This document shows positions 47,783-60,235 of a DNA stretch of 64,000 nt, one piece after another (position 1 is the stretch's first letter; each line of letters opens with the position of its first letter). The translations under genes were made by a program, and so were the position numbers. The DNA is from Rutidosis leptorrhynchoides (taxonomy: Eukaryota > Streptophyta > Magnoliopsida > Asterales > Asteraceae). Location: NCBI RefSeq assembly GCF_046630445.1, contig NC_092340.1, positions 15,726,001-15,790,000 of the forward strand. The letters are read 5' to 3'. The notes beneath the pieces were generated by a model. That model ran no database searches, had not been told where the DNA came from, and was given only the letters and a program-made list of their open reading frames with translations.

Positions 47783-49866
47783 TGGCACGATCTTGACTTG
47801 TCAAATTACTAGAATACCTTGGAAAAGGCTGAATCATCAAGAAATATTTTCTTGATATTTTAGAGGTTAAATAGAATACAAGAGTCGTATAACATGGCAT
47901 ATGATGATGTTATGATCTGTGAATCATCACGTTCCATTTAGAAACTCAGCATGAATTACTGTAATATAATCACGTTGATCAAATGTCATTATATTATACT
48001 AACTCATGCTTCAGTTTCCAACACTACTTCAAAAACATTCATATTTTAAACTCGAAGGTTTACAGAGTACAGGAACTAAACAGTTTCCTTTTTGATGTAA
48101 TACAGATAGCGCAAAGAGATAAATGATTCCAGATAAGAATAGTTATGGAAATATCTTCAGAAATATGGAGGATATTTATAATGAAAGATACGATGATATC
48201 TTAGAATTTCTAATATCAGAGGATGATGAAGAATATTGTCTGTAAGGGTTTAGTGTCAGGAGCAAGGTATTCGTTAATGACTTCAGCAGACACTGAATCA
48301 TTTGGATTCTTTGAAGGCAGGTTCAGTCTTTGTGATTTGTCCTCAGCCTCCTTCATACTTTGCTCAATCCGTTTTCCAGTTCCAAAACTTCTCTATTTCT
48401 GAGCTTTGTTAATACACTAATCTTTATCATCAAACTTTTTACTGCTAAGGTCGTTTACAGTTTTTGTTGCTTCATCAGCATTTCGAGAACTAGTTCGCGG
48501 TTCAGAGTGTTTTTCAGAAACTTCACATTCGAAGTATGTAAGCCTTGGAAATAGACGTTATGTATAACTGTTGGCGTCAACGTGCTGTGAGATTTCAAAA
48601 TACTGATTGCTAACTCCCAATGATTCGTATGACAATTCTCGTTACAAGAGGCAGATGAGTAAATGATGAGGTTTCGATAAATATAAAGATTCTTCGGAAT
48701 GCCCAAGATCAGTGAAGTTTTTGGTAAGTTTATTGCTAATGTGGTGGAATATGAAAGGTTCTCCGGTAACAAAAGGGTAATCACATATATCAAAATTATG
48801 ATAAGGCTACTCCGAATGAAAAAATTGAAGTTGTCTTGCTGGAGCTGTGATATAATTTGCTACTTTGCAAAGGAATTGCAAGGTTATTTTTGCTAATAAA
48901 TGCCAAAAGATCTGACACAGATATGTGTTGAATTATGACTTTGGTTTCGAGAGCTTTTTAAGTACATAACTGTGGGTAATATGTGGTTGGATCATCATCT
49001 CGATTGCTCATTATTTGAAGTGTCTTCAGAGATTTTCGAAGGGTTTGAACATAGATTGTAATCATTTGTATACATTTGATGTTCTAACACACTTTTGAAG
49101 TCAAAGTATAGCTTTGAAAGATGTAGGAATCTAAAAGTAATGGTACCGGTTATATCTCGAATTGAATTCTGAGATTTTAAAATCAGAATACTTAATTGGG
49201 TTTGAATGAGTATGGTTGTTTTGATTTCTATGAAAGAATGTATATTATTGTGAAAGTAGGAAGTATAATTGATAATTTGCTTAATCTGATTCGAAGAATG
49301 TAACATATTAATTGTGAATTTATATATATCTCTCGAGTATTACCTACCCGTTAAAAAAATTTCACAATTAATATTTTGTACATAAGAATTTTATTACAGT
49401 CTTTATGAAAATATATATGTATATATTCTCCTCAGATGTAACATAGATTTTAATGAGTTAATACTAAATTAAACTCATTCGATTTACGGTTGGAACTAGA
49501 ATTGAATAATTCCTTGAAGGTTTAGAGGTTACATAAGTATTTCTTCAATAATATTGAAATTATGAATCAATACTTCGTTATTTGTTGAGATGTGATGTTG
49601 GTTTTCATTAAATTCTTGTGAACTTCGCAAAGTACGAATGATGTTATCTGAAAAGGTTCGGTTACATCAATGATGAAGTGTAAAATCAAATATATACTTG
49701 ATTTATTAGGAATTGAAATTTGTTGAATTGAGACAGAGATTGTAGTTAACGATGGTTAAGTCGCGGTGAGGGACGTACATTATTGCATATTTGTAATATG
49801 AATTAACTTAGTAGTTAAGATTCACACACAATAGCTTAGCACGGAAAGATTTATTTTTTATTTCAA

Positions 49867-49931
<65 letters not shown>

Positions 49932-50160
49932 TATATAATTTCTTCAGAGGGAATGAGTTAATTCTTCATAACTTGTTGATACAATATACACGTTATTGAT
50001 TCGTAATGATGTCCACAGTGATTCTTGAACTGACGGAGTTTGTGATGTTATAGGTGTTGTTGATTCTGATGTTGACTGTACTGACGATGCTGGTGACGTT
50101 GACGGTACTGTTGATGCTGTTGGTAAAACAAGTTTAACTTGTTAATCACACACCATTTTT
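47783..50160 (-). other. non-coding interior of the nested gypsy element
   Basis: No credible ORF. TTAACGGGTAGGTA (element sense) recurs at about 49339-49352. A (TA)n run is at 49870-49922. Confidence 0.6.
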
Positions 50161-50345
50161 GTCAAGGTTTCTACTCTTCCTTCTATCATTTTGGTTCACT
50201 TAACTGATTTATGGTTAGGGCTAGATTAGATAATCTCTAAGACTTTAGAGATTATATAATCGCCGCGGAATGTTTCTCCAATGAAGTTATGAATTAATAC
50301 TTCGTCAGTTATTGTTGTTGGTACTCCTTGGTATCTATGGTACGT
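50161..50345 (-). pseudogene. second coiled-coil domain remnant with stops
   Basis: The minus strand has GVPTTITDEVLIHNFIGE and DYIISKVLEII, matching 13172-13495, but in-frame stops interrupt it. Confidence 0.4.
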
Positions 50346-50448
50346 ATGACGTTGATGCTCGTGGGGAAGATTGTGAAGTTGAGGTTTACAACGCGGTTGT
50401 GGTTGGAGGTGGTAATGGTACTGTTGGCGTTGATGATGGTGGTACTGG

Positions 50449-50883
50449 TTATGCTGCTTGTGCTGCTGCTGGTGTTTGTAATCTCTGCACCATATTCTCC
50501 AAAGCCACTACCCGAGCGCGAAGTTCGTTGACTTCTTCTATTATTCCAGGATGATTGTCGGTCGGAACGAGCGGATAAATAAAATCTAGAATTTGATGTA
50601 GTATATAATCGTGACGAGATACCCTGGAAATGAGAGAGAAAATGGTGTCTCGAACAGGTTCGCCGGTAAGTGCTTCAGGTTCTTCGCCAAGAGGGCAATG
50701 TGGTGGATGGAAAGGATCGCCTTCTTCTTGTTTCCAATGATTGAGGAGGCTACGAACCCATCCCCAATTCATCCAGAATAGGTGATGACTGATTGGTTGA
50801 TCCATTCCGATCACACTGCTTTCGGAGCTTGAGTGAGATTCCACTTCAGAATCCGAGTGACTTGAACTGATGACAAATTCCAT
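50449..50883 (-). CDS. conserved coiled-coil protein of pol-less retroelements (second copy)
   Basis: 144 residues from ATG 50883, first ORF after the primer site at 51302-51313. It shares MDQPISHHLFWMNWGWVRSL, HCPLGEEPEALTG and VNELRARVVALENMVQRLQ with 13485-14021. The Ser/Glu-rich N-terminus is diverged. Here a stop falls soon after the coiled coil, before the Pro/Thr-rich tail of the other copy. No known domain is recognised. Confidence 0.6.
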   Translation of the reverse strand: MEFVISSSHSDSEVESHSSSESSVIGMDQPISHHLFWMNWGWVRSLLNHWKQEEGDPFHPPHCPLGEEPEALTGEPVRDTIFSLISRVSRHDYILHQILDFIYPLVPTDNHPGIIEEVNELRARVVALENMVQRLQTPAAAQAA

Positions 50884-51301
50884 TTCGTACGATTGGATAA
50901 AGGATTTTCGATATAAAAATGATTTTTCGGATATCGGGTGGTATTCTATTTACATAGGATAACTATATATAGAGATCAAAAGATTTCATAGATTACGGAG
51001 GAATTTGCGGGGTATGTCAGGTAAAGTTTAAAGTAACAGATACGATAAGATATGATTTAGCAGATACGCTAAGATATGAAGTTTGTCTATACACTACTCA
51101 TGCAATTAATGTAGCAAGACGTGTCTAGACTAATAATGATAAGCAGGTAATTTCCTATGGATGATAAGCAGATGATTTCCGACTAGAAATGATAAGCAAA
51201 ACTTTTGACATGCAGACACGGTCGAATTCCAGACTCACTAATGCATCCTAACGACTTATCAGTTAAACATACTAATGCAGACCTGGTTCGCTAAGACCAC
51301 C

Positions 51302-51313
51302 GCTCTGATACCA
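51302..51313 (-). promoter_or_regulatory. primer binding site, tRNA-iMet
   Basis: Perfect TGGTATCAGAGC on the minus strand, two bases from the LTR at 51316. Confidence 0.9.
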
Positions 51314-51315
51314 AC

Positions 51316-53261
51316 TGAAAGGACCCGTTCATATACATTATAAACGATTCACAATAGTTGATTACATTGCGAGGTATTTGACCTCTATATGATACATTTT
51401 ACAAACATTGCATTCGTTTTTAAAAGACAATCTTTCTTTACATCAAAAATAGACAGGCATGCATACCATTTCATAATATCCACTATCCAACTATAAATTG
51501 ATTTAATAATAATCTTTGATGAACTCAATGACTCGAATGCAACGTTCTTCGAAATATGCTATGAAAGACTCCAAGTAATATCTTTAAAATGAGCAAATGC
51601 ACAGCGAAAGATTTCTTTAACACCTGAGAATAAACATGCTTTAAAGTGTTAACCAAAAGGTTGGTGAGTTCATTAGTTTATCATAATCATTTATTTCCAT
51701 CATTTTAATAGACCACAAGAATTTCATTTCCAGTTCTCATAAATATACGTCCCATGCATAGAGACAAAAAAATAATCATTCATATGGTGAACACCTGGTA
51801 ACCGACATCAACTAGATACATATAAGAATATCCCCTATCATTCCGGGATCCTCCTTCGGACATGATATAATTTCGAAGTACCAAAGCATCCGGTACTTTG
51901 GATGGGGTTTGTTAGGCCCAATAGATCTATCTTTAGGATTCGCGTCAATTAGGGTGTCTGTTCCCTAATTCTTAGATTACCAGACTTTAATAAAAAGGGG
52001 CATATTCGATTTCGATAATTCAACCATAGAATGTAGTTTCAATTACTTGTGTCTATTTCGTCAAACATTTATAAAAGCGCATGTATTCTCAGTCCCAAAA
52101 ATATAAAGGGTAAAAAGGCAAATGAAACTCACCATACTGTATTTCGTAGTAAAAATACATATAACGTCATTGAACAAGTGCAAGGTTGGCCTCAGATTCA
52201 CGAACCTAAATTAATTATATATATTTATGTGTTGGTCAATATTTGTCTAACAAATTAGGTCAAGTCATAGTGTACCACAATCCTAATGCTCGAGACTAAT
52301 ATGCAAAAGTCAACAAAAGTAAATTTGACTCAAAATAATTTCCAAAAATTTATACATGATTAATATATAGTTTAAATATCGTCGTTTTATATTTTTAAAT
52401 ATTTTTAAAAGATTTATTAGAGTAAATAATATAATTTATTTATTAATAAATAAAATTTTATATTATATTTATATAATAAAATATACTTTTATATATATTA
52501 AGTAATAAAATTTATAGGGTTCATTTAATATTATAAAGATAATATGATACGTATTATTAAAGTAAGTTATTACACGTAGTAAAATATGTTTGTATCAAAT
52601 ATTTATTTGATAAAATAATATCTATAATGATAGTAAGTAAAAGTTGTATTATTTTGTAATAATAATTATTATTATATAAATATCAATATTTATAATTACT
52701 AAGATGACATTATGATAAAACGATAATTCTAATTATGATAACTTTAATATTTACGATAATTTTTAATATTATCTTTAAAATAATAATTCTATTTAAAATA
52801 ATAATAATAATAATAATGATATTTTATAGTAATAATGACATTTCTATTAAAATGATAATTTTTGTTAAAATGATAGTTTTAATACTAACGATAATTTTAA
52901 TAATAACAGTAATGATAAAAATAATAAGAACGATAATTTTATCTAAATCAATATCTTATAATATTTTAATTTCATCATGATACTCTTACCCATTATTTCC
53001 TAATCGTTTCGTTTAATAGCTTTTAATCGTCTTTTATATCGTGTTCGTAATAATGATAATAATAGTAATCAAAATAATTATGTGTTACAAATATTTGTTT
53101 TAATTACACTAATATTAATAATGATAGTTACTATAACATTATTAACGATAATACTAATAATTATCTTAATGATAATATAGTAATAATAATAATAACAATA
53201 ACAATAACCATTTTTAAATAATGATATATATATTAATAATGATAATAATAATAATAATACC

Positions 53262-53309
<48 letters not shown>

Positions 53310-55200
53310 TGGATAATAATAATAATACTAATTATAACTTTAACGATAATAACGATAGTAATAATAAAAAAAATAACAATTTTTAATGATAAATCCTTTT
53401 ATTGATAAAGATAATAATAATAATAATAAGATAAAACTAGAACGACGATAATAACGACGATAATAATAATCATTTTTAATAATAATACAAAAATTCGATG
53501 GACTATAACTTCAAATCCGTTCATCGAAATCATTCGATATCTAAATGAAAAGTTCTTAATTTTTCGCTAGCTTTCCAACGACATGCATATCTTATACCTT
53601 ATCTCAGTCGCATATATAACTAATTCAGGATTCAACATAACCTAACTAAAGGCAATATCAAAAGTACAAACATGCATAATCCTATATACTCGAGCACTAG
53701 TCAGGGATACACTATTAGTATGTAAAAGTTAAATTATGAGTACTCACGTATCAATATTGAGATTCAATATTGCAGGAAAGGTACGTAGACGCAACGGAGA
53801 TGATAAACACTATATTGACCTCACGAGCATACCCATGAACCATACCAATCAACTCCATAGCTATAACCCATAATTTCCTTAATCCAATCCCACTCGAAAA
53901 ACAATTTCGAAATCACTCGGACAGCACTCTGACGTAATATTTTATGTATACTAATAATATCTTGAAATAATACGGAGTAAATATATATATATGTAAATCG
54001 ATTGAGAGAGTTTAGAGAAAAATATTTTCAAGTTTCTATGAAATAATGAAACCTATTGAATTCTATTTATAATAGATTTTTGAATTATTAAAGTATGAAT
54101 TATTAAAGTGAATTATTAAAGTATGAATTATTAAAGTGAATTATTAAAGTTTTAATTATTAAAGTGAATTATTAAAGTATGAATTATTAAAGTGAATTAT
54201 TAAAGTATGAATTATTAAAGTGAATTATTAAAGTTAAAGTAAAGTAAAAATAAAATAAAGGTAAAGTTTAAGTATAGTAAAAGTATAAAACTATGTACGT
54301 ATAATACGCGTATAAATATATATAATATTAATTTAAATCGTTATATATATTTAATAAAATAAAATATAAATATCGTTATCTTTATCATACTGGTTAAGTA
54401 ATGAGTTGTCAAAAGTGGTTCTAGATATTTATAAAAGTTATATACGTTTTAATAATAAAGTTCTTTTTAAACTGAAAACGTTTTTGTACGTTTGAAACTA
54501 AATCAAATAAATATAATAATTTTGTTTTCCAAAACCAAATATATTTTTAAGAATCATTTGGTTTAAAGGTTAAAATAATGGAAATCGTTATATCATAAAA
54601 TGTTTTAAAAAAGTAGAATCATATATATTCATAATAGGTTTCAAGTTTTTAAATTACAGTTTGTTGGTGAAGCATGGGATAAAGTTCAAAGGTTAAATAA
54701 ACGTATGAAATTATCTTAATGAAAAATGTCGAGTTACTTAACTTGTCGATATCCAACATCTAAGTTATTTACACTTCATGTTCTTACTTATAAATCACTT
54801 TACCATTTTCCGAATGTTGTCAAAAAGAATAGATTTCTTAAATTACAGTGGACCTCATAACATAGACCCGTAATCATATCATAATGTATCTGATAAATCA
54901 ACAATTTGATATTATCTTCTAATTCCATCGATAAACATATTGAAATAAATACGATCATGTAAAGTATTATACGTTTAATACTTTATTAATATTCTCAAGT
55001 TATAATATATATATATACATATATATACATATTTATTTATATATAACGGTTCGTGAATCGTCTGAATTTGGTCGAGGTTATAATGAATGTATGAACACAA
55101 TTTAAAATTCTTGAGATTTAACTTAACAAACTTTGCTTATCGTGTCGGAATAATATAAAGATAAAGTTTAAATTTGATTGGAAATTTCCGGGTTGTCACA
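51316..55200 (-). repeat. 5' LTR of the nested gypsy element
   Basis: Partner of 42393-46304, with the same TATA (54063-54072) and minisatellite (54080-54233). Confidence 0.9.
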
Positions 55201-55205
55201 CATCT

Positions 55206-55384
55206 GATGTGTGATGCGCCGCATCACTTGCTTTTCACGTTCCAGATTCATGTACCAGCACTCGATGCGCCGCATCGAGATGGTGATGCGCCGCATCTGA
55301 CCCCTGATGCGCCATATCCGCATCAAGTGTTGGAACAGTTTTTTTTTCTTTCTCGTTTTGTATAAATGTCTCCATAATCTAACA
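55206..55384 (-). repeat. 5' LTR of copia, part after nested insertion
   Basis: Resumes the copia LTR and ends ATCTAACA. Relative to 37418-37711 it lacks 12 and about 127 bases around the degenerate palindromes. Confidence 0.85.
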
Positions 55385-55740
55385 TCCGGGACCGGCAAGG
55401 GCCATATATAAAGTCGACACCACTACCGGAAAGAGTATGGTGAGAAGAAACTAAAAGACTTGCAAACAAGGAAACCAACACCGTGAGAAGACATGCAGGA
55501 TAGAAGGGTCCGGATAGAGAGTTCTGTGAAGAAACACTTGAAGAATAACTAGGCCGTGTTTATAACTTATAAGTAAGCCCTTTAACTTGATCAAATGTGC
55601 AGGCTATCTGGTAGCATGCTCACGTGCATCAAAATATCCTGACAGTGGCACACGAGAGAAGCGTCTGTGCCATAGCCCATGAAAATAGGATAGATTGTTA
55701 CGCCAGATTGTTACAACAAAGGGACATGCGGCATGTCAAC
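55385..55740. other. intergenic DNA flanking the copia insertion
   Basis: No ORF. GC content is somewhat higher (GGGACCGGCAAGGGCC). It may belong with 56843-57010 to an older LTR or promoter, since a TATAAATAG box with a CT/AC-rich leader lies at 56868. Confidence 0.3.
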
Positions 55741-55743
55741 AAA

Positions 55744-56839
55744 CACTACTACAAATAAATGCCCTTTGGAACCTCTTTTAGAACAGGTTTCTATCAGTGG
55801 GGTTCCAAAAGTGGAGAACCGGTTTTAAAACAGGTTTCTTTGCCTATCCTTAGAAACCGGTTTTTACGTAAAAACATGTTTCTTTGCTTAACTATTGAGA
55901 CCTCTTTTTTTTAAAGAAACCGGTTTATATGTGGTTTTTTTAAAATAAATAAATTCATTTCCAAAATGCTACTGTATGTAGCAAAATCTGATTTCTGTAT
56001 CATCTAAAAGCAAGTGACTAACATTAGTAGAGAACTAATAAATAATATTGAACTCGAATGTTTATGTTTCATGTATATACAAACAATTTTCTACATATAC
56101 AAAATAGTCAGAATCAATTTCTTAATAAAATCAATTCACTAATTTGAATAACATGAATTCGTAACTACCAAACTACTACTGCTATATACTAACAATTGTA
56201 TACTCTTTCTTGAACATTCAGCTCATTCATTTGAACGAACACTTTTCTAGTTCGGTGGCTTGATTAGCTAAATACACTTCAAGTATGATGAATGATGATG
56301 TAATATTCCTGCACAAATAATCAAAACAAAATAAGTATGTAACCAAAGTGTTGTTTCATACAAATTGCAAACTAAGAAATAATTTTAATGACAAAAAGGA
56401 AAAGGAACAAAAAGTAAGACTGGGATTGCCCTTTAAAAAAATTACAAATGATCAATTTTTTAGTGGAGAAATGAAAGTATGTAGATGGAAGAAAGGGAGG
56501 GTAAAGTGAAGGTTAAAGTTTTTCATCCAAATATTTGTAATATATGACTTAAAATTAGAATTTTCATTTCCCACTCAAATGAAAATATGCACCGAGAGAG
56601 GTTTTACAAAAAAAGAGGTTCCAAAAGAAAGAGCATCGAGAGAGGTTTTACAAAAAAACGGGTCTCAAAAGAAGGAAATCGGTTTCTTCTAAAAAGAGGC
56701 TCCTATTGTAAAGAATAGAAACATGTTTTTTCATCCACCTCAAAAAAGAGGTTTCAATTCATTTAAGGAACCGGTTTTTTCATGCTTGTCTAAAAATAGG
56801 TTTCTTTTAGGGGTTCCTATTCTCTTTTTTGTAGTAGTG
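55744..56839. mobile_element. non-autonomous CACTA transposon, 1.1 kb
   Basis: CACTACTACAAA at 55744 and TTTTTTGTAGTAGTG ending at 56839 are inverted CACTA ends. AAA duplications are at 55741-55743 and 56840-56842. Both subterminal zones are packed with AACCGGTTT, GGTTTCT and GAGGTTTC words in both directions, the usual transposase-binding repeats. No transposase ORF. Confidence 0.9.
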
Positions 56840-56842
56840 AAA

Positions 56843-57716
56843 CCCTCTAACAAACTTTTTCGCCTATAAATAGACTCATTGGGTCATTCATTTCATCTTC
56901 AGTTCACTGTAAACTTACTCTGTGAAAATTACCTCTTAAACCGTGGTTTACTCATATTCTGATTGAATTACGATCGTCATCAGAGTTCATTCATTCTCAG
57001 ATATTAATTGGGGTGGACAAGAAACTTTTAAAACGTGGTGCTCTAAATAATACGGAGTATACAGCATTATATAACTAGATATTATTGAAACATGTTTTAA
57101 ATATAATTAATTATTAAAGAAAGTTATCTTAAAGCTAAGCTATATTTAATTCATCAAGTAAAAGGTATTGTTTGTTTAACAGTTGTCTAATGTTAAATTA
57201 TTCAAGCATTTTTTTTTTATAATTAATCGATTCTACATGTGACTTAATATATTCGCACTTTGTTAATTTTTAATTCATACTACTTACATATATACACGAC
57301 AATGCATGAACATCCGACCTATTTGATTGAAAGGCTTCTGGAAAACCGATGGACTATTTGATAAAAGTAATGGTTTCTAGTACACATTCATAGGTGTATT
57401 CTTAGTTTACATCCTACATCTTATAGTGCAACCATTTTGTTTGATTGCATAGTTGAAATATTTTGGGTTAATGTTTCAGTTGGTTTGTTTCAGTTTAGAT
57501 GATCATGGTCTTTCTTTTCCCCTTACATGATTATAGTTATGGGGTATATGTCATGTCAGGTTTAAATGTCACAAATGCTCCTTGTATATATCTTTTGCGG
57601 AAAACATAAATTAAAATTGAAACAATATGAAAGATCGTGAATGTTACAATTGACGTAGACTCTTGCTAGTCCACTTATATAATAATCAAACGATCAACTT
57701 TGACAAACATACGATA
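56843..57716. other. intergenic DNA with an orphan TATA box
   Basis: CTATAAATAGACTC at about 56868-56881 looks like a core promoter followed by a pyrimidine-rich leader, but no ORF follows. The rest is AT-rich without features. Confidence 0.3.
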
Positions 57717-58104
57717 TTTTTTTTTTCAACTGCAATTTGTATTGATGAAAGAACGATTCGGGTAGCATCAAAGTGACTACCCCATACATGGTTTTTACAC
57801 TCGCAGAGAATATGATATTAATTGTCCCAGACCTAAAACCACCACCACTTGAAAAAGTAGGGAGTCGTGAGGGAAATCTGCAAAAATAGTAGCGTCCAAC
57901 CGGCAAGACAGTACGTATGGGAAGGCCATCAGAGTTGTCCGACGACAATAAAGAAGCAAACACAGTTAACAACAGATCGATAATTAGGCCAATAAACAAC
58001 GTTTGTGGAGTCGAACTACCACAAAATCTACAAAAAACACTGATGACTTTGACCATTAAATCTACTTTGGCAACCGAGAGTCGCAAGTTGAGGTTTGGCT
58101 TCAC
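57717..58104 (-). mobile_element. poly(A)-ended retrosequence, possibly LINE 3' end
   Basis: In minus sense a 136-residue open frame (58104-57694) ends in a run of ten A (57717-57726). The peptide (SSDNSDGLPIRTVLPVGRYY and later VVTLMLPESFFHQYKLQL) is not one I recognise. The layout fits the 3' part of a plant LINE or a processed transcript. Confidence 0.35.
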
Positions 58105-58650
58105 GCAAGCCGACGAGACCCGTTAGCCAATCAAATAATCGAACACCATGACCATAACCATAAATGCACATGACCACATCATTTAAATAGGATAGTGAAG
58201 TGGCTACAAGTGAAATAGAGTCTAAAGGATCACCGAAAAACGACTTTCACCAAAAAAATGGGCGTAAGCCGAAATAGGAAAGAAAGAACATATACACCAC
58301 AATACAACAACCACAACACTCTGAATTGAATACTCAAAAACCATAGATTATTTGTCCACTAAATGTCGTAAATCAGGCTGGGGGTTACACCAAACTTCAA
58401 ATCTTCGAAACCGGATGATAGTGTAGGGAGAGAATAGAGGAAGCGAAAAAAGAGAACGAGAGAAAATGAAAGCCCGACCATGGGCGCAAAATGGTGGTCG
58501 TATGAAAAGAATCTGGGATGTATGGACGCTGACTGTCATTGAGTTTTGTTCGCTTAAGTTGTATATTGTATGGTACGAATTTTCAATTTGGGATCATAGT
58601 TGTAATTCCTAATTTCTTGCTAGTTTTAATTTATATTACGTAGTAAATAA
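58105..58650. other. DNA upstream of the poly(A)-ended sequence
   Basis: No ORF supported; may be a continuation of the same retrosequence. Confidence 0.3.
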
Positions 58651-58653
<3 letters not shown>

Positions 58654-58718
<65 letters not shown>

Positions 58719-58722
58719 TTAT
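58654..58722. repeat. (AAT)n then (ATT)n inverted microsatellite
   Basis: About 13 AAT units meet about 10 ATT units head to head, forming a near-perfect AT palindrome. Confidence 0.95.
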
Positions 58723-58803
58723 CCATATATATTTTGCTAACCACTTTCATTAGGGTTATTATTAACGTGCACACAATAATTGTACATAACGATTATCTTT
58801 TAC

Positions 58804-59575
58804 TTTTTAAATGGCGGTTAACAAAGTTTAAAGCACTTAATACATACATGTTAACGACAATCGCCGTTGTTAGCAAAATAAAAAATAAAACAATAGGTCA
58901 ATAATGTGTTTTCCTATAATACACAACCGCCTACATGTCTCTGCATATTAACTCAACGGCCAATATATACGATGCTAACAGCAAGTTGCCTACGTGGATA
59001 TAAATGAATGATATGACAATACTCTTTGCCAAGCAACCAAGTTGCCAAACAAGTGGCACCATTTGTTTATATGTTCACACTAACAAGTGGCACCATTGTT
59101 TATGTGTTCACACTACTAATCCAAATCAACGGATGTTTCAGTTTGCAAGAGTTTGTTTGGAGACGAGTTTAAATACAAACATGAACGATTGAATTCGAAA
59201 ACCCTTGTTACCAAGCTATAAGTGTATCAACATACTAACTGGTCACCATAAGTTGGAGATTAATCAGATTAAGCAGGATTGCCTCGCATTTAACAGTCAA
59301 ACTAAGGACTGATTGGCAAAATCGGTCACAAGTGAACTTAGTTTACATCTTATTACTCCCCGATTAATCACTGAAGTTGACCTATTAGTCCCTCCACAGT
59401 CACATATTAGACCCAATTAGTGATTCTTGCATCCATGTCTAAAGGGATAGAGAATTTCCTATGTCATTAGATGGATAAACGATTTTTCTTATACTATGTA
59501 TTAGCCAGCGTAGATAAATGATTGTTTAAATCTTATCTCTATATAACTAATATTCGTGAAATTGAGTTATATTTC

Positions 59576-59620
<45 letters not shown>

Positions 59621-59753
59621 TTGTTAGATTTGTCGTTAATGTATATAAATATAATGTACGTCTTAAATAACCATAACAATAATCAATATTAACCGGTATT
59701 TACATTACACTTATGTATATTAACGACAACCTTAACAACTGCCATTTGAAAAA
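58804..59753. mobile_element. possible TIR element
   Basis: TTTTTAAATGGCGGTTAAC at 58804 and, inverted from 59753, TTTTTCAAATGGCAGTTGTT look like related ends, each followed by a TAACGACAA word. No ORF, and the target duplication is unclear. An (AAT)n run is at 59577-59618. Confidence 0.35.
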
Positions 59754-59840
59754 TCTTTATAATAATAATTAATACGAAGTAACAATAATAATAGTAATAA
59801 CTAAAATCATATAATAAAATTATTTTATAATAACCAAAAG

Positions 59841-59928
59841 GTTTATAGTTTAGCGGTATCGAGTTAACTTATTAATAAATCTGTTAGTTCGAGTCTCGAC
59901 TATTTTATGGGTGCGTGTCATTGTCATC

Positions 59929-60010
<82 letters not shown>
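59841..60010 (+). mobile_element. tRNA-derived SINE fragment with (AAT)n tail
   Basis: TAGCGGTATCGAG (59851-59863) and GTTCGAGTCTC (59887-59897) have the spacing and look of polymerase III A and B boxes. They are followed after about 35 bases by about 26 AAT units (59932-60009), which may be its tail. Confidence 0.5.
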
Positions 60011-60235
60011 TATCATTATTATTATTATATATTTTTAATTATTAATTATTATTATTATATTATTTTTTTTATTATATATTTCAAGATGTATATAGATGTG
60101 GATTTCTGGAGTTGGGCCCAAAGATAAAGTGGTACTCCGTATAAAAATTAAAGGGAAATTGTTCAAAATACATTTTTTTTAAAAAAATTGTCTTTTTACA
60201 CCATTCGGTAGACGGGATTTCTGTCTACCACCTTC

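Noticed and set aside
59915..60127. Poly-Asn ORF
   Set aside because: Translation of an AAT microsatellite.
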